From the IMG/VR virus record IMGVR_UViG_3300032322_002674, positions 45,458-109,457 of that record: 64,000 nucleotides of DNA; one strand, 5' to 3'. Below the pieces are notes generated by a model. The model saw only the letters and a list, made by a program, of their open reading frames with translations, ran no database searches and was not told the origin of the DNA. The number at the start of each line of letters is the position of its first letter. Position 1 is the stretch's first letter. Position numbers and translations under genes: made by a program. The stretch is from a virus. Shown here piece by piece: positions 16,653 to 25,883 of the stretch.

Positions 16653-18688
16653 ATTCTTGTGGAATCCTTTTTATTTCAAAACCAACAAAAAAAATTGGTT
16701 TGGGTTTACGTGCAGATGGTAATAGTCCTAATACTTGGTCAACCATTGGTGGTGGAATTGAAGAAGGTGAATCTTTTTTGGAATGTCTAACAAGGGAAAT
16801 TAAAGAAGAATTGGGAATTGATTTAAACCCAAAATTAATTCCAATTGATGATAATGAAAATTATAAAACATTTATTTCTTTTGTTGATTCAGAATTCACA
16901 CCCACTCTTAATAAAGAACATTCAGATTTTAAATGGTTTGATTATTCTGAATTACCCAAAAATATCCATCCAGGACTTAACAAAACATTAACAAAACCAT
17001 TTGTTCAAAAAGTTTTAAATAAACATTTAAATGAAACCACAACTGATGCAAGTGGTAGTTTTGTGGGTACTTTAAATTCACCAATACATAGGGGTAATAT
17101 TGGGGATTATATAAAAGAGGATTTGGAGTTAAAATCCAGAGCAAAAGACCAAGAAAAACAAAGGGAAGAATATATTAAAGATTTAATAAATAAAGTGACA
17201 AAACCCCCTATAAGGGAAGTTAAATTGGAAGATTTACAGAAATTAAAAGAATGGGATATACAAAATGATACAAAATATATAAATGAATTTAATAATAGAC
17301 TTTTTGAATATTATTATGAAATTGAAAGTTATTTTGATAAAGGTGTTTTTATTTTAAAAAATGGTGAAAAATTTCAATTACAATACATAACCAATCATTT
17401 TTCTTTGGTTACACCTAAATTAAGGGATTATATTAAAGGAAATAAATGGCATGATATAGTGTACTTCTCAAACACAAAAGAAATGTTTGAAATATTGGAT
17501 AAAATAATGGAATCAGTAAATATGAAAGAAAACATAAGTATTAAAGAAAACATAAAAAATGATGGAAAAAATTATGATGTTATTCATGAAGATGATGATT
17601 TATTGGTTATAAATGTTAGAGATGCAAAAACTGCAAAATGTTTTAGTCAAAATACACAATGGTGTTCACAAAGTAATCCAGGTTTTAGAAATCATTATTT
17701 ATCAGAAGAGTTACAAAAAGAATATTTTAAAAATAAAGGTTTATTAAATGAAACAATTGTAAAAAATAATAATGAATATTGTTTAAAATCCAAAAAAGGA
17801 AAAAATTTGGGTTGTTACCCAACAAAATCTGGCGCAGAAAAAAGGGAAAGACAAGTACAATATTTTAAACACTTAAATGAATATCAGGTTTCACCTGGGG
17901 AAACAGTAGAATGGGATTTGGAAAATAATACCACCAAAATTAATCGTTTAGATGGTTCTATTGAATGGATTTTACAAAATGAACACCAAACCCTACCTTA
18001 CTTAGAAAAGTTGTTTAAAACATTAAATAAACAACAAATTATCGAATTCTCAAAAAGATTATATAATAAATTATCATCTGGTGGAAATAAAAGAAAAATC
18101 ATAATGATTGGTTTGGTTACTGCAATGATAAATTATGGTATATCAAAAGATGATATTCTTCATGAATTTAATAGTTCAGATATTGAACAACTTATTCAAA
18201 AAGATATTAAACCTAAAATAGAAAAACAATATAGGGGTGATATTAATGATTTTTTAAATCTTCTTGCATTTAAAGAAAGTTCTGGTAATTGGAAAAAAAT
18301 CAGATATTCTAAAAAAACTGGTAATCCTGTATATATTGGAAAATATCAATTTGGTAAAATTGCACTTGAAGATTTGGGTGTTAATCCTGATATTATTTTA
18401 CAATTTAAAGATAATCCTAATGTATTCCCACCAAAAATGCAAGATAATTTAGTTAAAAAATTATTAAATAAAAATAGAAAATACTTGGGTGATAATTATC
18501 TTTCTTATGATGGTAAAACTGTTGGTGGTATAAATGTTACTGAATCAGGTTTACTTGCAGCATCACATTTAAGGGGTGCTCTTGCAGTTAAGAAATTTAT
18601 TGATTCAAATGGTAAGATTGATTTATCTGATGCAAACGGAACAAAGGTTTCTGATTATATGAAATATTTTGGTGGATTTAATATTTAA
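16646..18688 (+). CDS. Nudix hydrolase / lytic transglycosylase multidomain protein
   Basis: The 680-residue product starts with a Nudix domain (about 1-125) holding the Nudix box GGGIEEGE then REIKEELGI. A cleavage-like LNE precedes TTTDASGSFVG. At about residue 160 comes LELKSRAKDQEKQREEYI, a segment repeated elsewhere in the window. About residue 328 is CFSQNTQWCSQ, like the T-x-W-C motif of a common phage domain, and then a Cys-containing KSKKGKNLGCYPTK part. The last 145 residues have LLAFKESSGNWKK, IGKYQFGKIAL, GLLAASHLRGALA and VSDYMKYFGGF, the pattern of a phage transglycosylase (Glu of KES catalytic). It may be a head-packaged polyprotein (inference). Confidence 0.75.
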   Translation: MQNSCGILFISKPTKKIGLGLRADGNSPNTWSTIGGGIEEGESFLECLTREIKEELGIDLNPKLIPIDDNENYKTFISFVDSEFTPTLNKEHSDFKWFDYSELPKNIHPGLNKTLTKPFVQKVLNKHLNETTTDASGSFVGTLNSPIHRGNIGDYIKEDLELKSRAKDQEKQREEYIKDLINKVTKPPIREVKLEDLQKLKEWDIQNDTKYINEFNNRLFEYYYEIESYFDKGVFILKNGEKFQLQYITNHFSLVTPKLRDYIKGNKWHDIVYFSNTKEMFEILDKIMESVNMKENISIKENIKNDGKNYDVIHEDDDLLVINVRDAKTAKCFSQNTQWCSQSNPGFRNHYLSEELQKEYFKNKGLLNETIVKNNNEYCLKSKKGKNLGCYPTKSGAEKRERQVQYFKHLNEYQVSPGETVEWDLENNTTKINRLDGSIEWILQNEHQTLPYLEKLFKTLNKQQIIEFSKRLYNKLSSGGNKRKIIMIGLVTAMINYGISKDDILHEFNSSDIEQLIQKDIKPKIEKQYRGDINDFLNLLAFKESSGNWKKIRYSKKTGNPVYIGKYQFGKIALEDLGVNPDIILQFKDNPNVFPPKMQDNLVKKLLNKNRKYLGDNYLSYDGKTVGGINVTESGLLAASHLRGALAVKKFIDSNGKIDLSDANGTKVSDYMKYFGGFNI

Positions 18689-18720
18689 TTAATTTGAAGA
18701 GTATAATAAATTATAGAAAT

Positions 18721-18882
18721 TTATCTTTGTGGTACTAATACCACTGGTTGGTTATTTTTACCTCTTGTCCACATTCTTAATGAATTAACAGTTAATTGAA
18801 TATCATTGGTTTTAATTAAACCTTCATCAATCAACATTTCTTGTATTAATTGTTTTTTATTTAATTCATAAAGGTTACTCAT
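18721..18882 (-). CDS. Small hypothetical protein (53 residues)
   Basis: An ATG at 18880-18882 overlaps the stop of the upstream gene as ATGA, which supports translation. The product starts MSNLYELNKKQLIQEMLID and ends with LRMWTRGKNNQPVVLVPQR. It is helical in its first half with a basic tail. No family is recognised. Confidence 0.6.
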   Translation of the reverse strand: MSNLYELNKKQLIQEMLIDEGLIKTNDIQLTVNSLRMWTRGKNNQPVVLVPQR

Positions 18883-19334
18883 TTCAAAATTTTATTAAAC
18901 ATATTATATAATTCAACAATTTTGTCAATATCATTTCTGCTAGTATCTTTTCCCAAAGAAAATAATTTTTTATAATTTTTTCTTTCCAAATCAAAATCCA
19001 TTTCTTTTTTATCATTAATATAAAATCTTTCATAAATTTCATACCAAAAATAATTGAATAAATCTGAATTAACCCCAAGTATTGTTATTTTTTCTTTTTC
19101 AAATTGTTTGCAAACTTTATTCCAACACCATTTAAAATGACCTTTGAAAATTTCATTTGAATTCATTACATCTTTACCCAAAAAAGTTTCATCCAATAAT
19201 TTTAATAAAGAATCAGTAAAATCTGATAAAATTTCAATTCTTTCACACTTCAAATTAAAATTTTTATAAAGTGAAAGAATTTGTTCTTCTTTTAGTGGAT
19301 GGGTTGCATTATAAAATTCCATTAGGTTTTTCAT
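18879..19334 (-). CDS. Hypothetical protein
   Basis: A 151-residue protein with no recognised family. It is helical, rich in Phe, Trp and charged residues (GHFKWCWNKVCKQFEKEK in the middle). A TATTTATA box lies 7 bases before the ATG. The small 53-residue gene follows with an ATGA overlap. Confidence 0.6.
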   Translation of the reverse strand: MKNLMEFYNATHPLKEEQILSLYKNFNLKCERIEILSDFTDSLLKLLDETFLGKDVMNSNEIFKGHFKWCWNKVCKQFEKEKITILGVNSDLFNYFWYEIYERFYINDKKEMDFDLERKNYKKLFSLGKDTSRNDIDKIVELYNMFNKILK

Positions 19335-19380
19335 CTTTATTTATAAATATTAATGATAATATAATAAAGATTTTTGGAAA

Positions 19381-20067
19381 TTAAAGAAAATGTATTTTAT
19401 AATATATTCTTTTTATTTTATTTCTTTTATAATCATTTTTAACAATACCTTTCATTTTTCCCTCCATTAATCTTTTTTCTGGATTTGTCCAATATTCATG
19501 TGCATCTTCTAAAGTCATATCACCATTTATGTGTAATTTTTTGATTGAACTACCATAACGATTAGAAATATCTTTACGAATAAAAATATATGATTTAGGA
19601 TTTTCTACATTAAACATATCATATTTATCACTAAAAATTGTTTTAATTATTTCAGAAAATCTTTCATTACTATAAATTTTATCATTTCCATCAGTTTGAT
19701 GTGAGTATTTTAACATTGTTGGGTTATTTGTTTTAATAAAATCATTAATTATTTTTGGTGCAGTTGCAGTTACTTTTAACCAAGATTTAGATGTTTTTAA
19801 ATCATTATTCATATCTTTTAACCAACCCCAATGTATGTCAAAATAAAAATCAGGTATTTTACCTTCTAAGAAATAATTAAAATAAAAATGAATGTCATTT
19901 TCTCTACGAAAATAAAATTTAACTTTTATCCCATCTTCATTAATAATATATTCTGTATCTGAAATTTTTTTAATATTATTCAAAGGTGAATCAAATAATT
20001 CTTCATTTAAAACATTATATCTTTTAAATTCTTTTAATAATTGATTATAAATTTTTTGTTCTTTCAT
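19381..20067 (-). CDS. Putative head-internal protein of a recurrent phage module family
   Basis: The 228-residue product begins with a helical leader (MKEQKIYNQLLKEF...) ending in VLNE, then ELFDSPLNNIKKISDTEYII and KVTATAPKIINDFI, HQTDGNDKIYSN. The same layout is in the protein at 24316-24978 and, more diverged, in two modules of the 1200-residue protein at 39629 and in 61849-62388. L-N-E at the end of the leader suits prohead-protease cleavage, so the leader may be a capsid-targeting sequence (inference). Function is unknown. The start overlaps the upstream gene by 23 bases. Confidence 0.55.
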   Translation of the reverse strand: MKEQKIYNQLLKEFKRYNVLNEELFDSPLNNIKKISDTEYIINEDGIKVKFYFRRENDIHFYFNYFLEGKIPDFYFDIHWGWLKDMNNDLKTSKSWLKVTATAPKIINDFIKTNNPTMLKYSHQTDGNDKIYSNERFSEIIKTIFSDKYDMFNVENPKSYIFIRKDISNRYGSSIKKLHINGDMTLEDAHEYWTNPEKRLMEGKMKGIVKNDYKRNKIKRIYYKIHFL

Positions 20068-20989
20068 TATTTATAAATATTTCATATTCATCTATTGGTT
20101 TACCTATTTTAGATACAATAAAAACTTCTGTATATTCATTTGTTTTTTCATAAATTTCTTTTGCCTTTTCAAATGCAAGTTTTTGATATAACTTACCAAC
20201 ATGATTTCTATTATTCTTACCATGAAATGCTTCAATAGTCATAGGTCTATTTGGTGTTATTAAACCATTATATCTATTTCCTCTACCAACTTGTCCATCA
20301 TCACCGTTTTCGATTGATGACCCACAAAGAGTTAAAAAAGGAATATCTGACGTATTAAATAAGACATTTCCAATATTTAATTTATTAATAAAATCTTTTT
20401 TTATTAAATCATATTCATTTTTATTTTTACAAAATTTTGAATATATTGGTGAACATATTGTAATTGAGTTTGGTGTTAGCATTATTTTATATAATTCACC
20501 AATTGGTAATACCTTTATTAAATCTTTAATTTTTTCTGAAATTTCAAAAACAAAATTTTCATTCTTAGAATAAGGATAATAACCAACACCAAAACTTGTA
20601 TCATTCGCTAAAATTATTTCATTTTCAGAAATTTTATTTAATGAATAAGACACATTATTTGATTTTATCAAAATATTAATATTAGGTAAATTTGGTACAA
20701 GTTCTTTTATTTTTTTATTTATTCTTTCATTTAATATGTTTTTTAATTCATCATCTAAAAAAGATATTTGCCCACCTAAAATAAATTCAGGTTCTTTAAT
20801 TATTTCACCACCACCAAAATAAATATTTATATCACCAGCACAAAGTAAAGATTTATCAATATTATAGTGTTTTATATGACCATATTTAGTTTTATAATAA
20901 TAATCTAAGGTATTTGTTAAATCATCACAAACTATATCACATATAGTGTCTGGATGTGCGTTGCTTTTATACTCAATTATTTCAAACAT
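20045..20989 (-). CDS. mat: S-adenosylmethionine synthetase, archaeal type
   Basis: The 314-residue product has the hallmarks of archaeal-type MAT: SNAHPDTICDIVCDDL near the start, HYNIDKSLLCAGD, IYFGGGEIIKEP, NDTSFGVGYYPYSKNE, then GSSIENGDDGQVGRGNRYNG, LITPNRPMTIEAFHGKN, HVGKLYQKLAF and SKIGKPIDE. The enzyme joins ATP and methionine to give AdoMet, with release of phosphate and diphosphate. It is shorter than archaeal enzymes (about 400 residues), so some loops are reduced, but the nucleotide and phosphate motifs are intact. AdoMet could feed methyltransferases such as the one at 63392. This type is not the usual bacterial MetK. Confidence 0.85.
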   Translation of the reverse strand: MFEIIEYKSNAHPDTICDIVCDDLTNTLDYYYKTKYGHIKHYNIDKSLLCAGDINIYFGGGEIIKEPEFILGGQISFLDDELKNILNERINKKIKELVPNLPNINILIKSNNVSYSLNKISENEIILANDTSFGVGYYPYSKNENFVFEISEKIKDLIKVLPIGELYKIMLTPNSITICSPIYSKFCKNKNEYDLIKKDFINKLNIGNVLFNTSDIPFLTLCGSSIENGDDGQVGRGNRYNGLITPNRPMTIEAFHGKNNRNHVGKLYQKLAFEKAKEIYEKTNEYTEVFIVSKIGKPIDEYEIFINNERTKNL

Positions 20990-21012
20990 AATTTAAAATA
21001 TAACAAATAAAT

Positions 21013-21516
21013 TTAAATTTTAAAATCTTTATGAAAATCTTTTAAAATTAATTTTTGTGGCATTATAAATTCCCCATTATGTAATGATGAATAACATGAT
21101 TGATAAAGTATTTCAGAACGTAAAACTTTATGTATTAATTGATTATTCGTTAAATTGCAAGTAAACTTATATACTTTTAATTCCCCATCAAAAGAAAATG
21201 GTTCATTTAATAATAAATGAAAATAATCATGAGATGCTCTAAATAAAAGATTATAAACATCACCAAGTACAGGTGAAAAGTTATATTTTGTTGATATTTT
21301 CAATATACCATTATTGAAATCGTTTTTCATATCTTCAAAACTTTCATAAGTAAAATTATTATGAAAATCTATAAATACAAAATTACTTATCATTGAATAA
21401 GTATTACCTATGAATTTTCTTATATTATTTAAGTCATTTTTTTGTAAACTACTTAATTCACATTCAGAAAATTCATAGGTATCAGACATTAATTTAATTA
21501 AATCATTATTTGACAT
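21013..21516 (-). CDS. Conserved phage protein with FR-x-x-HDYFH motif
   Basis: The 167-residue product contains LLFRASHDYFHLLL then FSFDGELKVYKFTCNL, which resembles FRTVHDYFHDIG and FNLRGEYKVYNRQ in the protein at 59632-60294, so the two are paralogues. The pattern F-R-x-x-H-D-x-F-x-H/G occurs in phage proteins of unknown role. The conserved His and Asp suggest a metal or catalytic site. It overlaps the start of the following large protein gene by 11 bases. Confidence 0.5.
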   Translation of the reverse strand: MSNNDLIKLMSDTYEFSECELSSLQKNDLNNIRKFIGNTYSMISNFVFIDFHNNFTYESFEDMKNDFNNGILKISTKYNFSPVLGDVYNLLFRASHDYFHLLLNEPFSFDGELKVYKFTCNLTNNQLIHKVLRSEILYQSCYSSLHNGEFIMPQKLILKDFHKDFKI

Positions 21517-24313
21517 TATATATGCCTATTTTACCATTAGTTTTATAACCAACATTAGATATATCAAAATTACTTATAATTAAATCCAATTTTTTAAATT
21601 CTTTATTACACTCAATTAATTGATTATAAATATTTTTTAAATTATCATCTAATGTTTTTTCAAATTTATTTTCCTTAGAATCTAAGAGTTGGAAATTAAA
21701 TTTTTCATCATAAAATTTTTCTATTTTTTTAACAAGTTCTTTAACATCATTACTTAATTCAGAATCTTTTCTAAGAAATTCCATAGTATTCCATATTGTG
21801 TCATTATCTATTTTTCCATATTCATAAACATCAACAATATGTTTATTCTTTTTACCTTCTAATTTTTTAATATTTTGTATTTCTGTATAATCATTAGTAA
21901 TATTTAAAATTGAATTTTCTTCTAACATATAAGAAACTCCTTCTTTACTTTTAAAAATTTGTTTACCAACTTTAGTTTTAAATTTTGATGGTATAGTGAA
22001 TTTACTTTCCATTATCATTTCTTTAACTTTATTATTTTCATCCAATCTATTTTTTTGATGCAATTCTCTTGAATCAAATGACCATAATTTTTTCATTAAA
22101 TTGAATTCATCAGATTTTTTAACTGATTCATAAAGTTCAGTTTTTTCATCAACAAATTTTGGTTTGTTATTTTCCCAAATAAATTTAAGTGTTTGTTCAC
22201 CATTTGTTAAAGAAATTCTATTTCCTTCAACTCTATATTTTTCTGGTAAAATATCCATTATACTTGATTCATTTAATGTAACAGATGTTTTTAATCTGTA
22301 TTCTTTATTTTCTTTCATATTTTGTGAAATTTTTTCTCTACGATTTTTAAGGTATTCATCTTGTGAATCTACCTCACCATCATTATTAATGTCAGAATCT
22401 TCCTGACCAACTTTATCTGTATTTTCAACCATATCCAATTCTTCATAATTTGCATCATGAGTAATATCGAAATCCCTTTCAATTTGATTAAGAATAGTGT
22501 TAAGAGTTTGTTCATCCATTTTTCTAACAATATTATCCATTAATTCTTCTTCACCAATTATATTTTTAAGATTTTCCAATCTATCCATTGTGGTATCCAC
22601 AACTGTTTCATCAATTTTTTGTTCCATATTTTCTTGTTTTTCTAATTTATTTATTTCATCACCTGATATATGGTCTGCAACCACATCAAGTTCGTTAGTT
22701 CCAACACTTACTTTTGATTGAATCCATGCAGGAAATTGTTCATCACCAGTTTTTATTTCATCTTTTATTGTATCAATTGCATTACTTGCACTTGTTAATT
22801 GATTCATAATCATATTACCTTCATCATCAGTTTCCAATCCAAGTAAAGTATCTTCATGATTTTCCTCAATTGAATCCAAAAATTCAATATTTTTTACTGT
22901 TTGCATATTATCTTTTTCACCATTACCAATATTAAATTTTCTACCAACTTTATAATAATTTTTTATTTCTTCATTAGTTCCATTAATTGATGTTGTTATA
23001 GAATCACCATTTTCAAAATTAACTTTCACAGTTCTCATGGGGGTGAAGGATTCTTTTAGTTGATTCTTACATAAATTTTTTAAATATTCTTTAACATTAG
23101 TTATATTTTCTTTTTTTATTTCATTTCCATTATCATCTATTGTAAAATTAACTTTATTTTTTTTAACAAAAATTGTTTTGTTTCGATTATTTGGTAATAT
23201 CCAAAGTTGACACATAACACTATTTTCTCTATGTAGAAAACAATTACATATTTTATTAGTTTCTTGACGTAAATCTAATAATTCTTCTTCCCAAGAGTCT
23301 ATTTCTGGTGAATATAAAATATGTTTTGTTCTAATTTTTTGCTCATTCCCAAAACTTAATCCTTCTTTTAAACCATCAAAATATTCAGAACTTGCAGATA
23401 AATCTTCATCAGAAACTTCATTACTTTCACCCATATTTAACCAATCACTTAATTTTTGAGGATTTAATCCTTGTTTCAATAATGCACCTTTGGTTAGAAT
23501 TTTTGTTTCCTTTGGATTAAAACCCATATCTTTAATATCAACAGTAAAATAATCTTTTTTGAAACTATTTAATTCATCTTTATCAATATCTGAATAATCC
23601 CAACCAGTAATAATTTTATTTGTATTCTTATCAACTGCATAGTGAGTGTAATTTGGATTTGATACTTCTTCTGATTCATTAATATTATTCATCTTTTTAA
23701 TTAATTCACTTACTGTAATAGTTTTATTATTTATTTTTTTACCAATTCCATCATAAAAATAAATTGTTTGGTCAACTGGATTTAATGAATAATCTTCTGC
23801 ATATATAGTTTTTTTATAATTATCTAAAAAATCTTCCATTTCAGAAGTAAGGTCATTAATTTTTGAATTTTCGGATTCTTTTAATCCAAATTTCTTTTTT
23901 GTGTAATTAACTTTTTCTTTATCTTTAAGTGTTACATTAAATCTGTTTCCTGCACCACTATCCATATATTCCCTTCTTTTCTTTGCTCTGTCCAACATTC
24001 CTTTTCCAACACCATCAGAAAAATCTCCCTTATCATCCATGTTTTTTTCCATTCTTTTTTTGAATAATTCATCTGGTTCAGAATCATATTTTAAATCTTC
24101 CATACCAAAACCTCTATTAAAGACATCAACTTCTTCTTCTTGTTTTTTTGATAAATCTTTCTTTACAGGTTTGAATTTAACATCAGTATTTGTTTTGGTT
24201 GATTTTTCAACATCTTTCATTAAATCTTTAACCTCTTTATCTTCGGTTTCCTTATTTTGTTTTTTTAATTTATCCAATTGTGTTAGGATATGCACTTTAA
24301 GGTTGTCTGACAT
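21506..24313 (-). CDS. Large acidic modular protein with pseudokinase-like C-terminus
   Basis: A 935-residue protein. The first 150 residues are highly charged. Several short segments end in L-x-E or similar followed by Ser (GLKESE, QLKESF, TLNESS, MIMESK), as expected for prohead-protease sites between modules. Near residue 630 DINNDGEVDSQDEYL has a calcium-loop (EF-hand/dockerin-like) pattern. The last 150 residues look like a protein-kinase fold: GVSYMLEENSILNIT, KHIVDVYEYGKI, WNTMEFL and NFDISNVGYKTNGKIGIYNV, but the Lys and two Asp expected at catalytic positions appear as Asn. I infer a pseudokinase. Probably head-associated. Confidence 0.5.
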   Translation of the reverse strand: MSDNLKVHILTQLDKLKKQNKETEDKEVKDLMKDVEKSTKTNTDVKFKPVKKDLSKKQEEEVDVFNRGFGMEDLKYDSEPDELFKKRMEKNMDDKGDFSDGVGKGMLDRAKKRREYMDSGAGNRFNVTLKDKEKVNYTKKKFGLKESENSKINDLTSEMEDFLDNYKKTIYAEDYSLNPVDQTIYFYDGIGKKINNKTITVSELIKKMNNINESEEVSNPNYTHYAVDKNTNKIITGWDYSDIDKDELNSFKKDYFTVDIKDMGFNPKETKILTKGALLKQGLNPQKLSDWLNMGESNEVSDEDLSASSEYFDGLKEGLSFGNEQKIRTKHILYSPEIDSWEEELLDLRQETNKICNCFLHRENSVMCQLWILPNNRNKTIFVKKNKVNFTIDDNGNEIKKENITNVKEYLKNLCKNQLKESFTPMRTVKVNFENGDSITTSINGTNEEIKNYYKVGRKFNIGNGEKDNMQTVKNIEFLDSIEENHEDTLLGLETDDEGNMIMNQLTSASNAIDTIKDEIKTGDEQFPAWIQSKVSVGTNELDVVADHISGDEINKLEKQENMEQKIDETVVDTTMDRLENLKNIIGEEELMDNIVRKMDEQTLNTILNQIERDFDITHDANYEELDMVENTDKVGQEDSDINNDGEVDSQDEYLKNRREKISQNMKENKEYRLKTSVTLNESSIMDILPEKYRVEGNRISLTNGEQTLKFIWENNKPKFVDEKTELYESVKKSDEFNLMKKLWSFDSRELHQKNRLDENNKVKEMIMESKFTIPSKFKTKVGKQIFKSKEGVSYMLEENSILNITNDYTEIQNIKKLEGKKNKHIVDVYEYGKIDNDTIWNTMEFLRKDSELSNDVKELVKKIEKFYDEKFNFQLLDSKENKFEKTLDDNLKNIYNQLIECNKEFKKLDLIISNFDISNVGYKTNGKIGIYNVK

Positions 24314-24315
24314 TT

Positions 24316-24978
24316 TTATTTGTTTTTATAATAAATATATGTTAATTTATATTGTTTTCTTTTTTCTTCTTCTTTTATGAAATCGTTTTTAACAATTCCT
24401 TTTAGGTCATTGATATTTGGATGTAGAACTCTTTGTTTTGCAACATCAAAAGATTCATTTAAAAATTGTATTCTTTTTTTGATTGCAGTTTCATAAATTG
24501 TTGATAGTTCTTTTTGAACTAAGAAAAAATTTTCTTTTTCATCATCGGATATGAAAATATATTTATCACCAAAAATCGTTCTTACTTTATCAATAAAATT
24601 TGGATTTGAATAAATTTTTTTATTTCCATCAGTTTGCCTACCAAAATGAATTACTTTTGGTTGATAATCTTCAATAAATTCGTTTATTATTTTATAAGAT
24701 GTTGCAATTACTCTACCCCAATTTTTAGGAGTTTTTAATTCTTCTTTCATTTCTTTATTCCACAACCAATAAACTTCCCAAAAAATATCTATTTCTTCTT
24801 TTTTAACTTTAATTAAATTTTCTACATCAAATCTGATTTTGAAACGAAAATCAACAATAACACCTTCTTCATTTATTTGATAGAATTGGTCATCAATTTT
24901 TTTAACATTTGTAAATGGGGTGTCAAAAATTTCTTCGTTTAAAATTTCTCTAACCAATTTAATAATTTCGTTTTTCAT
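24316..24978 (-). CDS. Putative head-internal protein, paralogue of 19381-20067
   Basis: The 220-residue product has leader MKNEIIKLVREILNE, then EIFDTPFTNVKKIDDQFYQI, VIATSYKIINEFIEDY and GRQTDGNKKIYSNPNF. All of these match the protein at 19381 in order and spacing. The L-N-E at the end of the leader again gives a possible prohead-protease site. The function of the family is unknown. Its start overlaps the stop of the upstream HExxH gene by 4 bases. Confidence 0.55.
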   Translation of the reverse strand: MKNEIIKLVREILNEEIFDTPFTNVKKIDDQFYQINEEGVIVDFRFKIRFDVENLIKVKKEEIDIFWEVYWLWNKEMKEELKTPKNWGRVIATSYKIINEFIEDYQPKVIHFGRQTDGNKKIYSNPNFIDKVRTIFGDKYIFISDDEKENFFLVQKELSTIYETAIKKRIQFLNESFDVAKQRVLHPNINDLKGIVKNDFIKEEEKRKQYKLTYIYYKNK

Positions 24979-25883
24979 AATGTATTAAAATAAATATATG
25001 GTGATTCATTCATCACTATTCTTTCATCCAAAAATTCATCAACATAAAAAATTAAATCACCTTCCTTTAAACCAACAGAATAACCTGCAACTTTAAGAAT
25101 TTTTTTATGTAATTTTTCTCCTTTTTCCTTAAATTTTTTATCAATATATTTTTTTAATTCATTAAAATCTTTAAAATTAAAATTCATTTTAGTTATTTTA
25201 AAACCACTATTAAAGGAAATTAAAAATTTTTCCTTTTCTTCATCACTTAATTCATCCAATTGATTTATGTTATAATTCATTAAATAAAATGAATCTTCAT
25301 AAATCTGTGATTGTTTTGTAAATTCTATAACTTCTTCTTTAGTTTTATTTTTTAATTGATAATGAAATTCTTGTACCCTTGCATTTATTTCTTCATCGAG
25401 TGATAAATAAAATAATCTTAAAAAATTTTTTATAATAGGATTTTCAATAAATCTATATTCAAAATTTAAAAGATTTTTTACTTTAACTAAATTTTTAGTT
25501 TTGGTTTCCTTATTAAATCTAATATAATCATCCCAGAAATGATGTAATTCATGTGAAAATATAAATCTAATTGTTTCTTTATCAGGATTATTATGATTAA
25601 ACCAAAGTTCAATATTTAAATTGTATTTAACATCACCAATATCATCAATAAAAGGATTTAAATTAATTCTTGCAGTTGTTTTATTTAAATCATTATTTGT
25701 TTTTATAACAATACTATTAATTGGTAAATCTTTAAAGTCATAGTTACCTTTATGAAGAATAAAACCAAATTTATTATTAATTGTTAATTCTGTTAATTGA
25801 TTAGTAAATTCATCTAATTTATTAACTTTACCGATTGATTCAAAAATATTATAAATTTCTTTTAATATTTCTTTAGTTTCCAT
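24975..25883 (-). CDS. Putative HExxH zinc metalloprotease-like protein, paralogue of 1474-2328
   Basis: A 302-residue protein with IRFIFSHELHHFWDDYIRF (HELHH) at about residues 105-123 and LRLFYLSLDEEINARVQEF about 40 residues on. Both blocks match the protein at 1474-2328, as does INQLDELSDEEKEKFL later. The conservation of the HExxH motif and the downstream acidic block between diverged copies suggests a functional metal site. It ends in VMNESPYIYF, another M/L-x-E followed by Ser. Overlaps both neighbours, so it is part of a tightly packed unit. Confidence 0.55.
   Translation of the reverse strand: METKEILKEIYNIFESIGKVNKLDEFTNQLTELTINNKFGFILHKGNYDFKDLPINSIVIKTNNDLNKTTARINLNPFIDDIGDVKYNLNIELWFNHNNPDKETIRFIFSHELHHFWDDYIRFNKETKTKNLVKVKNLLNFEYRFIENPIIKNFLRLFYLSLDEEINARVQEFHYQLKNKTKEEVIEFTKQSQIYEDSFYLMNYNINQLDELSDEEKEKFLISFNSGFKITKMNFNFKDFNELKKYIDKKFKEKGEKLHKKILKVAGYSVGLKEGDLIFYVDEFLDERIVMNESPYIYFNTL

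Noticed and set aside
18720-18731. TATCTTTGTGG on the plus strand as a promoter
   Set aside because: It lies in the end of a small gene and no plus-strand gene follows; no TTTGCA at the right distance.
22164-22721. Plus-strand open frames inside the large acidic gene
   Set aside because: They are Ser/Phe-rich mirror frames of the minus-strand gene.
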